Part shown: piece by piece, positions 51,720 through 62,200 of the stretch
Layout of the letters: each line of letters starts with the position of its first letter
Position numbering within the stretch: the first letter of the stretch is position 1
Assembly: GCA_034509425.1 (NCBI GenBank)
Contig: JAVTVJ010000805.1
Location: 248,001-312,000, forward strand
From: Eopsaltria australis
Taxonomy: Eukaryota > Chordata > Aves > Passeriformes > Petroicidae
Direction of reading: 5' to 3'
Length of the DNA: 64,000 nt
The notes under the pieces: generated by a model
The model's database searches: none
Told to the model about the DNA's origin: nothing
What the model saw: the letters and a program-made list of their open reading frames with translations, nothing else
Made by a program: the position numbers and the translations under genes

Positions 51720-52428
51720 CCTGGCGGCTCCGCTGCTCAGTGCTGGGGGCAGGCCTGGGCACTCATGCCTGCGGGAAGGGAGGAAGCGGTCAGGGAACGC
51801 GGGGAAAGCCGGCAGTGAAACACAGCCCCGGGGAACTGTGCTGGTGCCCTGTGCCCGGAGCTCGTGCAGAGCAGCAGCTGGAGCTGCTCTCCCAGGCTGT
51901 CCCAACACCCTGGAGCGGCAGGTCCCAGAGGTGGGAGCCAGCACATCCCCACCCCAAATCCCCAGGGCCCCCACAGCGCCTGCAGTCAAAAGCCAGGACG
52001 TGTCTCACACAACCACCTCGCTTGACAGACAAAACCCGGCCAAGCTGATCCTGCACCATCCATCCAGCTCCTCCAGCTGCAGCCAGAGGCTGCTCACTTG
52101 AGAGTGTGACAGTAGCCCGCCAGCACTGGCACATGGCCCCATGGCCTCTCCAGCCACAGTCAGGGGCAAATCTGCCAGATGGCTCCAGCTCCACGGCAGT
52201 CAGAGCGGCACGGGACTGTCCTGTGGCTCCCATCCCCAAACTTCCCAACCTCTTATCTCCTACATCAATAACCCCCAACACTGAAGGCTCTCTGTGCCCC
52301 ACAACTCCAAAACCCTCTCAAAGCTGTCCAAGCAGTCAGAGAAACCAGCTTTCCCGGCATGGATCTGGCGATGTTCCAACCCAACTCATCAGAAGCCCAG
52401 AATGAACCTGTCTGGCACCACGGCTCAC

Positions 52429-52475
52429 CTGAACAGCTCCCGGAGCTCCGCGGGGCCCGGCAGCTCCGATCGGCA
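52429..52475 (-). other. WIPF2: Possible WIPF2 5' UTR exon
   Basis: The segment is bounded on the minus strand by an acceptor (CCGTCTCCAG) and a donor (GTTCAG|GTGAGC). It lies between the CpG promoter near 58.3 kb and the first coding exon, whose acceptor is at 51769. It would be a 47-nt noncoding exon. The call rests on splice-site quality alone. Confidence 0.4.
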
Positions 52476-55400
52476 CTGGAGACGGAGCACAGAGGGAGTG
52501 GGGACAGGAAGAGGAGCCTGAATCACTGGGAGGTCACAGGCCCTCGTGCTGCTGACAGCAGCGCTCAGGTAGGGCCATCCCATAGCACAGGGCTCAGGGA
52601 ATAGGAATGTGATGACTGCAGGCCTTGCTCACCACATGGAGAGTCCCAGGCACTCAGGGCAGACCCTGAGGCACGGGACAAATGTCCCTCTCTGGGCCAC
52701 GGATGTCTTTCCCACAGGAAAACCTATTCCATAGTCACTAACGGGAACTACACCACCACCAAGAGGTAAGGACAAGGCAGTTTTACACCTTGAAACTTCC
52801 CATTTCCGAGCCCTGACCTCAAGGGCAGGTGACAGAGGGCATGGGAACAGCCCCCACCGCAGGGAAAGTTCCTTTATGACTCAGGTTTGTACCAGGTATT
52901 AACAACCAGATCCCTTCTCCCACTCATCTCCTGCTAGATAAACTACAACCTCCTAATCCCACAGGACACAGGTCCATCCTCTGTCAGACATTCCCGAGGT
53001 GTGAGAACGGGAAGCACGGAGCAGCAGCTCCCCTGCCCTCAGGCAAACCACTGGCTCTGGGGTTCAGAGAAATAAATAAATACCTAAACTGCCTTTTAAT
53101 TAAAATCAGCTCTTCTGCCCTGTGAGAACTCCTCAGCTACAGCTTCATCGGGAAGACATTCCTCCCTCTATCTTATGGCATTTTTCAAGTCACCCGAGAC
53201 TCCCAGTTTGACAGTGCCTTCCCCTAACAAACGTGGTGCTCCTTCACCCCAGCTCGAGGCTCGACGTCCATCAATCCCTCCGGACACTCCAGTCGGGAAC
53301 AACGCCCAGCAAATCCATCCGGCCTGTGCCTTTCCCACTGGAGCAGGATCACAGACGGCTCTGAACGTGCTCATCTGGGACGTGCTGGAACAGGAACTCT
53401 TTTCCCTGTGCTCCTTCCCACCCGCAGTGGGATCGCGGGGCCGGGGTGGCACAAGTGGCTCCGGGCAGAGCCCCAGCCGTGCTGGATCAGCTGCCGGAGG
53501 GAATTAGCAGGGATCCAGCTGAGGAACGCGCCAGGTAATGAGACTCCTGACTCGGGCTCGTGTGTCACAGTCCTGAGCCAGCGCAGGAGTGATGCCAGGG
53601 CCACCACCTCTGCTCCCGACCCACGGGAACGTCACACATCGTGTCCCCGCTCTGCTCCTGCGCCAGCTGGTTACTCCCAGGGTGACACTTCCCTCAGTGG
53701 CCCCTGTGACAGGGACACATCTCCCAGACAGACACACAAACAGGGGTTTGTCAGCTGGCACAAACCATCCAGTGCCACCCGTGCCAGGCCAGCACTGCTG
53801 GGGTCTCTGCGTGTGACCTGCTGACAGCCTGCGACAGGCTCCAGACAATCCACAGGGACAATCGGGGTATTTCTACAAACAGACCACGAGTCACTACCTC
53901 CCCTCTAAGGTGCCCTTACAGCAAAACCTGCGCTCAGATCCAGGCTCTGACCTAGAAGAGCAAGAAGGGAGGGAAGAGTTTAAGCTAAAGCAGCTTGAGG
54001 ATAAACTGGAGCTGAATTCCCGAGAAACAGGTCATTCCATTTCGGCGCACGGCCCCGTTTGGGCTGGGGATTAACAGCAAAGGTCACATTGAAAAACCAA
54101 AATCAAGAGGCCCCGAACTCAGCACACGGCTGGGAAAAGCCGAGAGCTCCGGGTGGGAACGGTGCCTTTGAAATACAGCCTGGATCTTTCATGTGCAAGA
54201 AGACAGACCCAGCTGATACAGATTAGGGAGACAGGAGCTAAATCCTCCAGGAAAAGAAAAAAGGGGGGAGTTCTCCTCCCAGCACCCCTTCATGCCTGGC
54301 AGAAGCCATCCCTGCAAACAAGACTCTGACTTCTCCATGCTCCTTCTCCTTTGTTCTTCCTTACCAGGACCCTTCCACCAAAACACATCAGAGCCCCTGA
54401 GAGCTCCATGTGCTGTGGTGGCAGCTCCCTGTGCTCGCAGGGAATGTGGCTGGGAAGAGCTGAATCCAGAGACACCAGAGGATAAAAGCTGGGCTGAGGC
54501 AGGAGGGGCAGGTTTACACAGTGCCTTTGCTTTTCCAATCCAAACCAAACCTCAGGAAAGCTCTGAGCAAAGCATGAGGAAAACAAGGTGTGAAAAGCTG
54601 TCCCTTGGGAGGAGGGAGAGGTCAGGAGATCGAGGTGACCCTGTGGAAAAGCTGCTTCAGAGCTGCTGTTCCACCATGGCCACAGACCCCTCAGCAGTGT
54701 TTAGGATCAGCACTTTCCTGTCAACCCTGTGATCAAAACATTACTAAACCCCAAGAACTTGACATTCAGCTGCCCCACGTCCCCTGAAAGCAGCAGGATT
54801 GGGCAGATCCGGCCCAGCCAGGGAGACACGCCACGTTTTCCAGACATTTTTCAAGTCCCTGTTTGCTGCGGAGGGAATTGAAACGCCCTCCCCAGCAGCA
54901 GCCCCCATCCCGCTCATCCCGCGGGGATTGCTGCTGGAGCAGGACAGGCAGCAGCAGTGACCTTCAGCCGCCTATTTCCTCGCTTTTCAGGGGGATTTGG
55001 GCTCCGGGCGGATTTGTATTTCACATTTGCAAGCCCGAGCTGCAGCGCCTCATCCTCAGGGAGGCTTTGAACTGCAGATCAAGAGGAATTTCCACCCTCT
55101 GATGTCGGTGCAGAAATGCGGCCGCACCGGTTTGGGAACGACTTCCAAGGCTGGACCTCTCCAACACCCGCCCCCGCGCCTTTATCTTCCCTCTCTTCCC
55201 ATCCAAACCCGCAGTTCCTCGTTACCCCCTCCCAAATTCCAACCCTGTCCTCCGCAGCCTGACATTCCCGCCCGCTCCCGAGGAGCTGAGGATGCTACAT
55301 AAATAATTTATCCTGAGCGACAGCCATCGCAGGATTTAAGGTCATTCAGGCTTTTAAAATCCTATCAGCATGCTTCCCGAGCCGAGCTGCCAGCTCCATT

Positions 55401-55569
55401 TGGAGCATCCCGCGGAGCCGGCGCATCCCTGCGTGCAGACAGACAGACACGCTCCGGCCCCGCGGGATCCAGACGCTCCCTGTGAATTATTAACGACCCG
55501 CGGGCTCTGACGAGGCGTTTTTAACAAAAACCCCAAACTCCAGAGTTTCGAACTCCTCAGGGATGAGCT

Positions 55570-56080
55570 CCACAGCCTCAGTTTCCCCATCCAGCCACAG
55601 CTTCTCCAGCCTCAGTTTCCCTATCCATCCGCAGCTTCCACATCCTCTGATTTCCTCTGCACAGTTTCCTTGGCCTCAGTTTCCCTATTCACAGTTTCCC
55701 CATTCCCAGCTTCCATAGCCTCAGTTTCCCCCATCCACAATTTCCTCATTTTCCCAGATTTCAAAGCCTCAAGTTTCCCTATTCACAATTTCCCCCTCCC
55801 CAGCTTCCACTGCCTCAATTTCCCATCCACAATTTCCTTATTCCCAGCTTCCATAGCCTCAGTTTTCCCATCCACAATTTCCTCATTTTCCCAGCTTTCA
55901 AAGCCTCAGTTTCCCTACCCACAATTTTCCCATCCCCAGCTCCACTGCCTCAGTTTCCCCATTTTCCCACCTTCCACAGCCTCAATTTCCTTATTCCCAC
56001 CTTCCACAGCTTCAGTTTCCCCATTCCCAGCTTCCACAGCCTCAGTTTCCCCACCCCTGCCTTTCCCATTCCCAACCACA
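55570..56080. repeat. Minisatellite of CAGCTTCCACAGCCTCAGTT-type units
   Basis: About 20 imperfect copies of a 22-30 bp unit (TTCCCCATTCCCAGCTTCCA then CAGCCTCAG) lie in the WIPF2 first intron. The Phe/Pro/Ser-rich plus-strand ORF here is an artefact. Confidence 0.85.
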
Positions 56081-56559
56081 GAACCCCCAGCTCAGTCTGT
56101 CCCTTGCTCCCAGCTCATCTCAGGTCACTCAGCAGAGGAAACCTTTAATCAGGAGCAAGGAACCCTGTCCTGAAATTCCGCTGCAGCAAAGGGAAAAGCA
56201 GGAAAAGCCCGTCCTGCCAGGCCTGCAGCCTCCCCTGCCGCTCCCCCTTCCCCGAAGAGGCAAAAGGAAGCCGGGAAGGGAGAGGTGGCACACGAGAGGC
56301 TGGGCTGGGCAGGAACCGCTGAATTATCCCAGCGGGAGGAAGTGGCGGGAGACGCGGGGACTTCCCGGTTCCTTTGAGCCGGAGCTGGGAATTCCGGGTG
56401 CAGCGATCCCGACAGAGATCCCGACACAGTGGGATCCTGTAGTGGACGCGTGCTCCCGGTCCATCAGCTTTTCCATCCACGCTGCCTTCAGCAAGGTGGG
56501 CAGGAGAAGCTGCTGGACCGGGAGCAGGGAGTCCTGGATGTGTTTCCCTGGAGCAGGAG

Positions 56560-56697
56560 GGACAGCGCTGCCCTGGAAAAGCTGTGGCTGCCCCATCCCT
56601 GGGAGTGTTCCAGGTTGGATGGGGCTTGGGATGACTCCTTTCAGTGGAAGATGGGATTTAAGGTCATTTCCAACTCAAATCATTCCAGGATTCCACA
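56560..56697 (+). mobile_element. CR1 LINE 3' fragment
   Basis: The order GGCTGCCCCATCCCTGGGAG, TGTTCCAGGTTGGATGGGGC, GGTCATTTCCAACTCAAATC and ATTCCAGGATTCC is the standard 3' end of an avian CR1 element. It is diverged and 5'-truncated. Confidence 0.85.
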
Positions 56698-56819
56698 GAA
56701 CCCTGTGTCCATGGTCATCCCTAAGCCACCACAAACTGCAAAAGGTTCCCCACTCCTTCTCCTGCACCCCAAATAGGGTCCCACCCTCTCCAGACAGGCA
56801 CCAGAGCATCCCCAGCCCT

Positions 56820-57880
56820 TGCTGGTTGTGGGCACCCACAGGGCGGGGGTCCAGAGGTGTCCTGGGAAGGGTGGAAGAGTCCAGGGGGTCAGTGTGGGGG
56901 TCCAGAGGGGTCCTGGGAGTCTGTGTGAGGGTCCCAGGGGTCATACAGGGGGTCCAGAGGGATCCTAGGGAGGGTAGAGGGGTCCCAAGGGTCATGGTCG
57001 GGGTCCTGGGTAGACACAGGGGTCACCCTGGGGGTCCCTGGCACCTGGTCCTGGACCAGGGGGTCCTGGGGAGGGGACCCTGAGGTGACAGGGGGGAGGG
57101 GTCAATGGGGTCATGGCAGGGGTCTCAGAGGCCTTAGGGGGAGTCCCAGGGGACACTCTGAGGTCACAGCCTCCACGGTGGGGGTCTCCATGGTGGGGTC
57201 CCAGGCACCCGGCCCCACCATCTCTGGGCACCCCCAGGCTGGGGGTCCAGGAGGGTCCTGGGAAGGGATGGAAAAGTCCAGGGTGTCAATATGGGGGTAT
57301 CAGAGGGGTGCCAGGAGCCACAGTGGGGGTCCCAGGCCCCCAGCCCCGCCAGCTCTGGAGACCCTCAGGCTGGGGGTCCAGAGGGGTCCTGGGGAGATGT
57401 CCCTGAAGTGACCCAGGGGTCAGGGTGAAGGGGTCCAGGGGTCAGTGTGGGGATCTCAGGGCAGTCCCAGAGGACACCCTGGGGTCAGGGTGGAGGTCCC
57501 AGATCCCCGGCCCCGCTGGTGGAGTCACAACAAAGATGGGAGCCCAAGGAGGGATAGAGAAGTCCAGCAGGTCAGTGTGGGGATCCCAGGGGAGGCACAG
57601 GGGTCACAGTGGGGGACTGGTCCTGCCAGTTCCAGGCATACCCAGGGTGGGGATTAAAGGAGGGTCCTGGGGAGGGATCCCACACGTAATTCAAGGGTAG
57701 GGGTGGAGGGGTCAAGGACAGTGCGGGGGGTCAGTGGAGCTCCATGGGGACTCTGACCTAGGGCTCAGACTGCGGGTCCCCATGGTGGGGGGGTCCCAGA
57801 CCCTCAGACCCGCCGGTTCTGGGCACACCCAAGCTGGGGGTCCAGGGTAGTTCTGGGGAAGGGTCCCTGACGTGCCCCAG
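56820..57880. repeat. G-rich tandem sequence (GGGGTCCNGGGG-type units)
   Basis: Irregular repeats of GGGGTCCAGAGGGGTCCTGGG, AGGGGTCANNGTGGGGGTCC and related blocks cover about 1 kb in the WIPF2 first intron. Larger duplicated blocks are visible, such as CCAGGCACCCGGCCC and CCCAGGCCCCCAGCCCCGCC followed by CTGGGGGTCCAG. Runs of four or more G could form G-quadruplexes. Confidence 0.7.
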
Positions 57881-58255
57881 CAGTCGGGGAGCTGGGAGAT
57901 CCCCAGGGCTCCCAGGGCTCAGGGTGGGAGGGTTCAGGGGGTCCCTCTGGGGGCTCCAGCTCCCCCGGCCTTGCCGGTTCCTGGCACTGCACAGCCGGCC
58001 CCGCGGACCCCTCAAACAGCCCCAGGGACCCCTCAGGCGGCTCCGAGGAGCCTCAGCCGGCCCCGGGCACCCCCCAGATCCGCGCAGGCCTCAGAGCGCC
58101 CCCCGCCCCACCGGTCCCAGGCTCCGCACAGGCCCCACGCGCCCAGCACAAGCCACAGCACCCCACACAGGGCCCCGCGGCCACAGTCCCGGCCCTCCGA
58201 GCCCCGCGAGCCCCAGCCCGGCCCCGCCGATCCCCCCCGGCCCTCCCCCGCTCAC

Positions 58256-58375
58256 CCGCGGCTCCTCCCGCCGCTCCCGGCCCCGGCCCCGGCCCCGCCG
58301 AACGAAATGGCGGTCGTGGCCCTTCTGCGCCTGCGCAACAAAACCGGATGTGGGCGGGGCACGGCGGGGCCGCGG
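58256..58375 (-). promoter_or_regulatory. WIPF2: WIPF2 CpG-island promoter and noncoding exon 1
   Basis: On the minus strand a donor (CCGCGG|GTGAGC) ends a GC-rich noncoding exon at 58256. Upstream are an NRF1-type GCGCCTGCGCA (near 58326-58336), an ETS-like CCGGATG and a YY1-like AAATGGCGGT. No TATA box is seen. The start site is inferred to be near 58.30-58.36 kb. Confidence 0.6.
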
Positions 58376-58718
58376 CGCCATGATTAGAAGGTCGGGTGGC
58401 CATGAGGGACGGGGCCATCGCCATCTTGGGAAGGTCATGCCGGCTCCGTGAACGTCCAGCGGTTCGGCGTCCCAGTGACTGAAGCCAGAGCACACCCACC
58501 GGGAACAAATTCCCTACTCTGCACCAAAACGCTGCTGAAGGTCCGTGGTGCCGCTACTGAGCGCGGCCACGCCGCCCGTTCCTCTTTCGCCATAATGAGA
58601 AGGTCAGCCGGAAACACCCGGTAGCCGCCATGTTGAGAGGGTTGACGGGAACCAGTGCAGACGCCATGATTGGAAGGTCGCGAATCGGCCCCGCGCTGCC
58701 GCCATCTTGGGAAGGTCG
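58376..58718 (+). repeat. Six direct copies of a 19-bp YY1-like motif
   Basis: Copies start at 58376, 58419, 58588, 58626, 58662 and 58700 and fit CGCCATNNTNRGAAGGTCR; the fourth has GAGGGTTG in place of GAAGGTCR. Each contains GCCATNNT, and two contain GCCATCTTG, the reverse complement of the YY1 core CAAGATGGC. Spacings are 43, 169, 38, 36 and 38 bp, all in one orientation. The array fills the gap between the WIPF2 promoter and the RAPGEFL1 3' end. Confidence 0.85.
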
Positions 58719-58832
58719 GCTCCGTCTGGTCACTACCGGGACCGTGACGTCACCGACCGCGAGGCTGTGACGTCACTCCCACCATGACCTCAATCTCTAC
58801 CATGACATCAGAGACAGGCGCCAGGACAGACT

Positions 58833-58838
58833 TTTATT
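58833..58838 (-). terminator. RAPGEFL1 poly(A) signal
   Basis: TTTATT on plus (AATAAA on minus) lies about 410 nt after the RAPGEFL1 stop. The 3' UTR between them contains a long T-rich tract on plus (58,868-58,919), which is A-rich in the sense strand. Confidence 0.65.
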
Positions 58839-58877
58839 GGGGCTCCCCGCCCCACCCCCAGCTTGATTTCTTTTTTT

Positions 58878-58909
<32 letters not shown>

Positions 58910-59247
58910 TTTTTTTTTGGCCTTTTTTCCTCCTTTTTCTTAAAAAATAAATGTACAATTCCGGACAGCGGCGGTACAAAATATACACGTCTGGGGGGGC
59001 GGGGCACATATACAAAAATAGAGGGGACTGGGGGGAGGAGACATGGCCCCCCCGGGGGCCCCTGTGCCCCAGCCAGGGGAGGGGGTGGGGGGAGAGGGGG
59101 ATGCTCCAGGGGGGCCCCAAACCCCCCCCCCCCCCAGGGTGGGGGCAGCACCCAAGGGCCGGGGCTGGGCAAAGTGCGTCAGTGCTGGGGGGCTCCGGGC
59201 CCCCCGGGGGGGTCCCGGGGTTTGGGGGTCCCGGGGTGGGCCCCCCC

Positions 59248-62200
59248 TCACTGGCTGCCGGGCTCCAGCTTGTAGGAGAGCTCGAAGAGCAGGTTCTGGT
59301 TGTCGATGACGCGCAGCTGCCGCACGTAGGCCTTGGTCTGCAGCTGGGCCGGGGACGCCTCCAGCTCCAGGCCTGCGAACGGCCCCGGAACAGGAAACGG
59401 GGATGGAAGGATGGGGATGGAGGGATGGGAATGGGAAAATGCAGTGAGGGGATGCAGGGGATGGAGGGGATGCAGGGGATGGAGGGGATGCAGGGGATGC
59501 AGGGGATGCAGGGATGGAGGGGATGCAGGGGATGCAGGGGAGGCAGGGGATGTGGGGATGGAGGGGATGGAGGGGATACAGGGATGGAAGGATGGGGATG
59601 GAGGGATGGGAATGGGAAAATGCAGTGTGGGAATGGAGGGGATGTGGGGATGGAGGGATTGGGGAAGGAGGGGTGAGGATGGAAAGTTGGAAGATGGCAG
59701 TATGGGAATGGGGATGTGGGGATGATGATGGAGGGATGAAGCACACAGGGATGGCGACGCAGCAATGGGGATGGAGGGGATGTGGGGATGGAGGAAGGAA
59801 ATGGGGATGGCAACGTGGGAGTGGGGATTGAGGGATGGAAGAGATGCAGGGGATGTGGATGAAGGGATGGGGATGAAATGGCAACGTGGGAACGGGGATG
59901 TGGGGACAGGGATGAAGGGAGAGAGATTCAGGGATGCGGGAACGAGGATTCAGGGGTGTAGGGTGAAGGGATGGAGGAGGGATGAAGGGATGAGGATGCA
60001 GGGATTTAGGGATGCAGGGACATGGACAAAGAGGTGTGAGGATGCTCTGGCCACATCCCCATCCCTCAGGGCCAGCACTGCAGGTTCAGGGCCATGTGGG
60101 CCCCCAGCCCCCCCAGCCCCAGCGGTGCCCCCCCAGCCCCAGCAGTGTCCCCCAGCCCCAGCAGTGCCCCCAGCCCCAGCTGTGCCCCCTCCCCAGCCCC
60201 AGCCCCAGCCCCACGGTGCCCCCCCCAGCCCCAGCAGTGTCCCCCCAGCCCCAGCAGTGCCCCCCCAGCCCCAGCTGTGCCCCCTCCCCATCCCCCCACT
60301 CACAGAGGGGGCGGCTCCGGTATTTCCTCACGGTTCTCACTTTCTCAGCGATGCAGTGCTGGGGCACAGAGAGACCCCAGGGTCAGCCCCAGCCCCCCAA
60401 GACCTCACCTGGTCCCCCCAGGCATCACTGACACCCCCAGGAGCCCCCTGCACACCCCCCACCCTCAGGGACCCCCTCCCCCCAGATCCTCTTCTGCATC
60501 CAGTGGACCCTGAACCCCCCACCCCCCAGAGCTCCAAACCCTCGGGGGGAGTCCCCCAGCCCCTCAGAGGAGTCCCCTCTCCCCTGCCCTCACCCTGGGG
60601 TCCCCATTCTCCCCTGGAACCCACCAGTTTCTCCACATTGACCAGCCCATCCAGGAGGGTCTTGCTGCCTTCATGCAGAAAGGTCAGATCTGGGGGAGAA
60701 GGGCGGTGATGGGGGGGGGTCCCGTGGGGTGTCAGAGGGAACCCAACCCCCCTTGGGGCAGCTCCTGAGCCCCCCCTCACCTTTGAGGATGAGTGGCACG
60801 AAGGGGATGAGGGGGGGCTTCATCTTGGCCAGCACCTCCCGGTAGGTCTTGTGGTTCCTGCAGGGGTCCTGGGGGAGAATGGGGGGGGGGGTCAGGCTTT
60901 TGGGGAGCCCCCTGGGGGTGCTCTGGATGCCCCCCTGTGCTGGTGGCCTGGGGGAGTGGGGCAAGGACACTCCAGGACACTCCAGGACACCTCAGGAATG
61001 TCCCCTGCTCATCAGGTCCCCAAACACCCCCAAGGGGACTCCTGGGGACCCCCCAACACCCCCAGCAGCCCCCAAACCTCTCACCCACCGTCAGGTTCTC
61101 AAACTTCCGAAAGAGGTTCTTGAATTTCCCTGGGAGCTTCTGGAAGGCAAAAAAAGGGGAGAGAGTCAGGGAGCATCCAGGGGGGTCAGGGAGCACCAAA
61201 GGGGAGGGCAGGAGCTTCCAGGAGGTTCTGGGAGCACCCAGTAAAGGGTCAGGGAGCATCTGAGAGTGTCCAGAAAGGTCTGGAAGCATCCAGGAGTGTT
61301 CTGGGAGCACCCAGAGGATTCCTGGAAGCCCTGAGGTGGGAGTGAGAGCTCCTGGGGGGTTCCAAGAGCACTCAAGGCAGGGTCTGAAAGAACCCAGGAG
61401 AGGTCTGGGAGCAGCCAGGTGTGGGCATGAGCATCCCAAGGGTCCTGGGAGCACCCAGCAGTGGTCTGGGAGCTCTGGAGAGTAGGGTGGGACCATCCAG
61501 GGACAGTCCAGGAGCACCCAAAGAAGTTCTGGAAGTACTGAGGGGGAAAGGAGCTCCTGAGGGGTACCAAGAACACACAAGGGGGGTCTGCAAGAACCCA
61601 GGAGGGGTCTGGAAGGAGCTGGGTGTGGGCATGAGCATCCCAAGGGTCCTGGGGGTACCCAGGGGTGATCTGGGACCACCCAGGAAAGGGTCAGGGAGCA
61701 CCTGGGGGCGTTCAGAAAGGCACAGGAAGATCTGGGAGCCCCGTGGGGGTCGGGGGCACCCCAGGTCTCACCTCCCAGGTGAGGCGCAGGCGGCTGACGG
61801 CGGCGTTGTTGAGGCCGATGACGATGGCGTAGAAGGAGAGCATGTCCTGGTTCTGCTTGCAGCTGGTGGGGGACAGCGTGAGGGGCGGGCTGGGCATCCC
61901 AGGGACCCCCCCGCGTCCCCCCTCGGGTCCCCCCCCAACTCACATGGCAGCGATCTTGATGAGCTTCTTGAGCAGGTGGGCGCGCTTGCCCAGCCCCTCG
62001 CAGAGCAGCAGCTCCGTGCCCACCCAGTGCTGCACTTCACTGCAGCGCTGCAGCAGCAGCTCCAGGTTCGCCGTCTCCCGCCGGCCCCGCTCCCCGTGGA
62101 ACACGTAATCCACGAATTCCAGCTGGGGGGGGGGGACACACGCATTCCATCAGAGCCCCCCCCGCCCCCCGGCACAGCGTGGCTGCTCCCCCCGAGCCCC

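Larger units (their letters stand above)
52476..58255. other. WIPF2 first intron region
   Basis: This is a long intron of mixed composition. Left to right it holds largely unique sequence (52.5-55.5 kb), a minisatellite (55.57-56.08 kb), a CR1 fragment (56.56-56.70 kb) and G-rich tandem sequence (56.8-57.9 kb). I see no supported coding exon. Confidence 0.5.

Noticed and set aside
56442..57083. Plus-strand ORF of 213 codons in WIPF2 intron 1
   Set aside because: It runs through a CR1 3' fragment and G-rich tandem repeats; no CR1 protein domain is encoded.
58868..58919. Poly-T tract considered as a retroposed poly(A) tail
   Set aside because: No target-site duplication or retroposed gene body is visible next to it; it is a simple repeat in the RAPGEFL1 3' UTR.
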